DNA from: Lycorma delicatula
Taxonomy: Eukaryota; Arthropoda; Insecta; Hemiptera; Fulgoridae
Assembly (NCBI RefSeq): GCF_047948215.1
Contig: NC_134455.1
Location: forward strand, 165,336,575 to 165,400,574
DNA length: 64,000 nucleotides
Direction of reading: 5' to 3'
Shown: positions 60,634-64,000 of the stretch, in pieces
Layout of the letters: each line of letters opens with the position of its first letter
How positions within the stretch are numbered: the first letter of the stretch is position 1
The notes under the pieces: generated by a model
What the model was told of the DNA's origin: nothing
Seen by the model: the letters and a program-made list of their open reading frames with translations, nothing else
Database searches by the model: none
Made by a program: the position numbers and the translations under genes

Positions 60634-62735
60634 ATGCCACGAAAGTGTAAATTCAGTGAATGATTTTTGTCACATTTGTGGTGAATAATATTTTCGTCGC
60701 CTCTTGTGAAGACTGCCTGTCAGCATTATTTTGGTATGAAGGTTGGGAACCAGGATAAGTCATGACTTATATGTGGAGCCCATGGGCTCCACATATTTGT
60801 TGTAACTCTTGTTCAGTTATACTATGAGAATGGCTGAAAAATAAAAAAAAGATCAATGGCTTTTGCTGTGCCTGTGGTTTGGGCGGCAGCCTATAAACCA
60901 TACAGATAAGTGTTATTTCTGCTTGACTCCACCTATAAAGGCAGGATTGTCAATGAAGAAAAGAGGAACAGTTCAATACCCTAGTCTTTCCTTCTACTAT
61001 TCGATCTATTCCACATTCAGATAGTTTACCAGTTCTTACTCCATCCCAAAATTATGAGCTTGAAGTAGAAGACAGTATAAAAGAAGAAGAACCCAACAAG
61101 CCTTCCACATCCTATGACTCTGATTTTGACTAAAAAGATGATAAACTGCACAGACTTGAGTCAAGCGGAATTGAGTGATCTCATTCCTTGATTTGTTGAA
61201 GTAGAAGGCAGAACTTCTTGGGTCAAGATTACAGCAATGGAATCCTCTCCAATGTGACGTCAGGGTCTCACAGTACAGACATTGTCATAGGGATCTGCTT
61301 TCTTTTTTTGAGAAGAAAAACAATCTTGTTGTTTGCTGCGACTTTAATGGCTTGATGAAATGTTTGAATTTGAATCATGATCCAACTGACTGGAGGTTAT
61401 TCATAGACTCCTCCAAGCTTAGTTTGAAAGCTGTATTAATTCACAACAGCAATCGTCTTCCTTTTATGCCTGTTGGTCATGCAGTTCACATGAAAGAGAC
61501 TTATGCAAACATGGCAATTCTCCTAGACTCAATCAAATATGCTGTAGACAAGTGGAAAATCTGTGGCAACCTAAATGTCATCGCTGTACTCTTAGGAATG
61601 CAACTGGGGTACACTAAATACTGTTTATATGTATGTAGGACAGTAGGGATAGGAAATCACATTATATTCAAGCAGACTGGCTTGAAAGAAATCTTAGCTC
61701 CAGCAAGAAAAATTTTGTTGCCAAGCCTCTCATGGACCCTAAAGATGTTTTTCTTCCACCACAACATATAAAGCTGGGTTTGATAAAACATTTTGTCAAA
61801 GGAAAGAGGAAGGACAGGCCTTTAAGTACTTAGGAAACAAATTTCCTACATTAAGTGATGCAAAAGTTAAGGAAGGTATTTTTGTTGGATCACAAACTAA
61901 TTCAACAACTTGTAAAGGATCCTGCATTTGACCAAACTTTGGAAGGGAAAGAAAAGGAAGCTGGGAAGGCCTTAAAGGGAGTCATTCATAGATTTTTAGG
62001 CATCAAAAGAGATGAAAACTACAGTCAGTTGGTGACAGTACTTCTGCAAAAATACCATCAACTTGGATGCAACATGTCCCTTAAAATTAATTTTCTTCAC
62101 TCACACCTGGACTTTTCCCTTGTAGTTGTGAAGTTGTCAGTGATGAACATGAAGAAAGATGCTTAATCCAGTTTTAATCTTTAAACTTTATCTGTGATTG
62201 TTAAAGTAATGCACAACATCCTAATCTATTAGATGATTAAACTAAATATGTTGGTTGGCCAATTTTTAATCCACCAGCTTTGTCAATTTTTAGTTCTTTG
62301 TAGGAAGTATTGTGATGGCAAAAAATTTCGGTTTTCAGATTGCCAAAATATACATTTTGACCATCCCTGCATCCATTTTGACTAGTTTTGGCATGATGCA
62401 TGTACATAATATGTATGTGTGTATTTATCTCGCTCACATAACTAAAAAATGATGAGCTGTAGGATTTTGGATTTAGGACTGTTCTAGTTGTGCAATCGAC
62501 TTGACCAAAAATGTCAAAAAAGCCCAAAATCCAAAAAATTTGGATTTTGGACTTTTTCTTAACTGCAGTAATAAGCCCTCATTGAGAGATTTTCAATGAT
62601 ATATCATAAGTGGTACTTATTTTCATTGGTTCCAGAGTTATAGCCAAATAAAATTTAAATTAATGAAATATTTTGATCTTACAAGGGGAAGGCACATCAG
62701 TTCAAATTCGACAGTTCACATCAATTTCCTTTTTC
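60634..62735 (+). mobile_element. relic of an unclassified repetitive ORF family
   Basis: Starts ATG-CCACGAAAGTG (MPRKCKFS), then a Cys-rich N-terminus (DFCHICGE-like, later CCNSC-like), VCGLGGSL/PINHTDKCYFCLTPPIKAG and an acidic linker. It is best preserved in a 139-codon frame (61352-61771): WRLFIDSSKLSLKAVLIHNS, GHAVHMKETYANMAILLDSI, KWKICGNLNVIAVLLGMQLG and YTKYCLYVC. HIKLGLIKHFVK, LVKDPAFDQTLEGKEKEA, FLGIKRDENYSQLVTVLLQK and NMSLKINFLHSHLDF then lead to VSDEHEERC at about 62160, where the expected C-terminus is lost. A 3' non-coding part seems to run to about 62735. From memory, similar proteins occur in many copies in insect and cnidarian genomes without a named function. Several stops and shifts; a pseudogene here. 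Confidence 0.6.
60769..60796. repeat. 28-bp perfect palindrome
   Basis: ATATGTGGAGCC followed by CATGGGCTCCACATAT; every base pairs with no loop. It lies inside the N-terminal coding part of the repetitive ORF relic and breaks it. Confidence 0.95.
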
Positions 62736-64000
62736 TTTAGCTTCTTTTTTTTTTAATTTAAATATACTGATTTATTAATAATAGTGATTGTAAAAAAAAT
62801 TTACAATAAATTATAATTCAATAATGACAATAAAAAAATTAAAATATGAAAAAAAATTTGAAGTTATTAGTGAAATTAATTGTTTATACTTTTAAAAATG
62901 TGTATGTGTAATTTAATAGGTGTACAAGGAAGTCATGTAGTGTTCACATCAGATTTTTAATTTGGCAAATTATCAATTACTTTACTGATATATTGTAATT
63001 AATAATATTTGTTTTACATTTATTTTATTTTTTAAGAAAATTATAAAAACATCTTTAGTTTATATTTGTAAATTCATCAGCCATCACAATTTAGATGTGT
63101 AATTAGCATGTTCATTAGAAACTTAAAAGTTCTAGAGGAGGAATTACACAAATGGGTTACTTTGATATTAAATTCATCCAGCTTAAGTGAACTACTGACT
63201 TCAACATTATAGCAGCAGGTGAATAACAGTGCTATAGTAGATCTTGGAAATACTACAATATGTTACCTAATGCATACTTTCTTAAAATTAAGTTATATGG
63301 CATACACAATTCATGTTAAAAGTGAAAATTGCTTTTTCCCAGGACAACATTACCATTTTTAATCGTGGCTTGACAATCAAATTTTGCACAAATTTGAAAA
63401 TTGATCACTAGAAAAGCTCATGGTTCCAGAACTGCGTACATATAGTAACTGTTGATGCATCCATGAGCACTTAAGCTTAAGCATCCATCAACACTTAAAT
63501 ATTGGAATACATTACACATTTCAACATATAAGCAACCAAAAGTATAACAAATGTTCAAGGGTCAACTTACATGCCACAGCTTAAATTAAATTGGTTTTTA
63601 GTTAATGTACTAAAATTCAAATTAATAATAAATAAATAAAAAATTTAATTTGTTAATAATTTATTAAGAAGGTAATTAATTTAATAATGCAAGATTTATA
63701 ATTTCATTTAATTACATAAAAATAATTTGTTCAATAATTTTTTTAATGTGGTATTTAATGGTACTTTTATTTTTATGATAACTTTAAAAAATTCTTCACT
63801 ACTACAATAATTTACAGTTACAGAGGCAGGTTGCACTGAAAAATAAAAAATAATAAGCTATTTACTTGTAAATGAATTTTCATGATTTTTTTATTGTAAG
63901 ATAAATCTTTTCTTTTAAGAGTGGAGCATTCTAACCTTTCTTTTGTAAGGTCTTGGATTCAAAACTTATTTAGACTATTTTTCATAAATTACAAAATTTT
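62736..64000. other. downstream AT-rich flank
   Basis: Very AT-rich, no gene, SINE or transposon signature recognised to the end of the window. Confidence 0.5.

Noticed and set aside
62237..62527. 96-codon minus ORF
   Set aside because: Opposite the 3' non-coding part of the repetitive ORF relic, with no family match.
1..64000. CRISPR array, bacterial-type operon, or integrated virus
   Set aside because: No regularly spaced repeats, no closely packed genes with ribosome binding sites, and no capsid, envelope or viral polymerase motifs; all polymerases seen are LINE type.

Overview
This window is nuclear DNA of an insect. It is strongly AT-rich, its one host gene has ordinary GT-AG introns, and it is loaded with insect-type LINEs, Tc1/mariner elements and tRNA-derived SINEs. 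The mix fits a hemimetabolous insect, perhaps a hemipteran; that is an impression from repeat style, not a proof.

The only host gene I can support is a complete WDR48 (UAF1) homologue on the + strand. It has 13 coding exons between 6597 and 58268. The exons join in frame at every GT-AG junction and give 2019 nt, or 672 residues plus stop, close to the length I recall for human WDR48 (about 677). The product is a WD40 beta-propeller followed by the WDR48-specific C-terminal region. In animals it activates the deubiquitinase USP1 (and USP12/USP46).

The other roughly 96% is introns, flanks and mobile-element debris. Upstream (1-6596) lie an antisense R1-like LINE ORF1, a second decayed LINE RT, an inverted 200-bp copy of the ORF1 zinc-knuckle region, and a SINE. 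Intron 1 holds a mariner-type transposase relic. Intron 3 holds a SINE tail joined to a Tc1/mariner fragment, plus another SINE. Intron 4 (12 kb) holds a 296-bp MITE, an almost intact RTE-like LINE (copy A), a perfect 25-bp-arm hairpin, an I-like LINE with RNase H, a GC-rich R1-like LINE 3' end with a 267-bp tandem repeat, and an inverted-repeat element. Intron 5 holds a fold-back mariner derivative and a rearranged RTE-like copy (B). Intron 6 holds a mariner N-terminus. Intron 7 holds a Tigger/pogo relic, a transposase N-terminus and a SINE. Intron 9 holds a mariner. Intron 11 (9.9 kb) holds RTE-like copy C, two TA-flanked transposase elements and an old LINE.

Downstream of WDR48, at 60634-62735, is a decayed copy of a repetitive protein family I cannot assign to a named transposon class. 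It is the best candidate for something poorly described. No rRNA, genuine tRNA gene, CRISPR array or second host gene was found.
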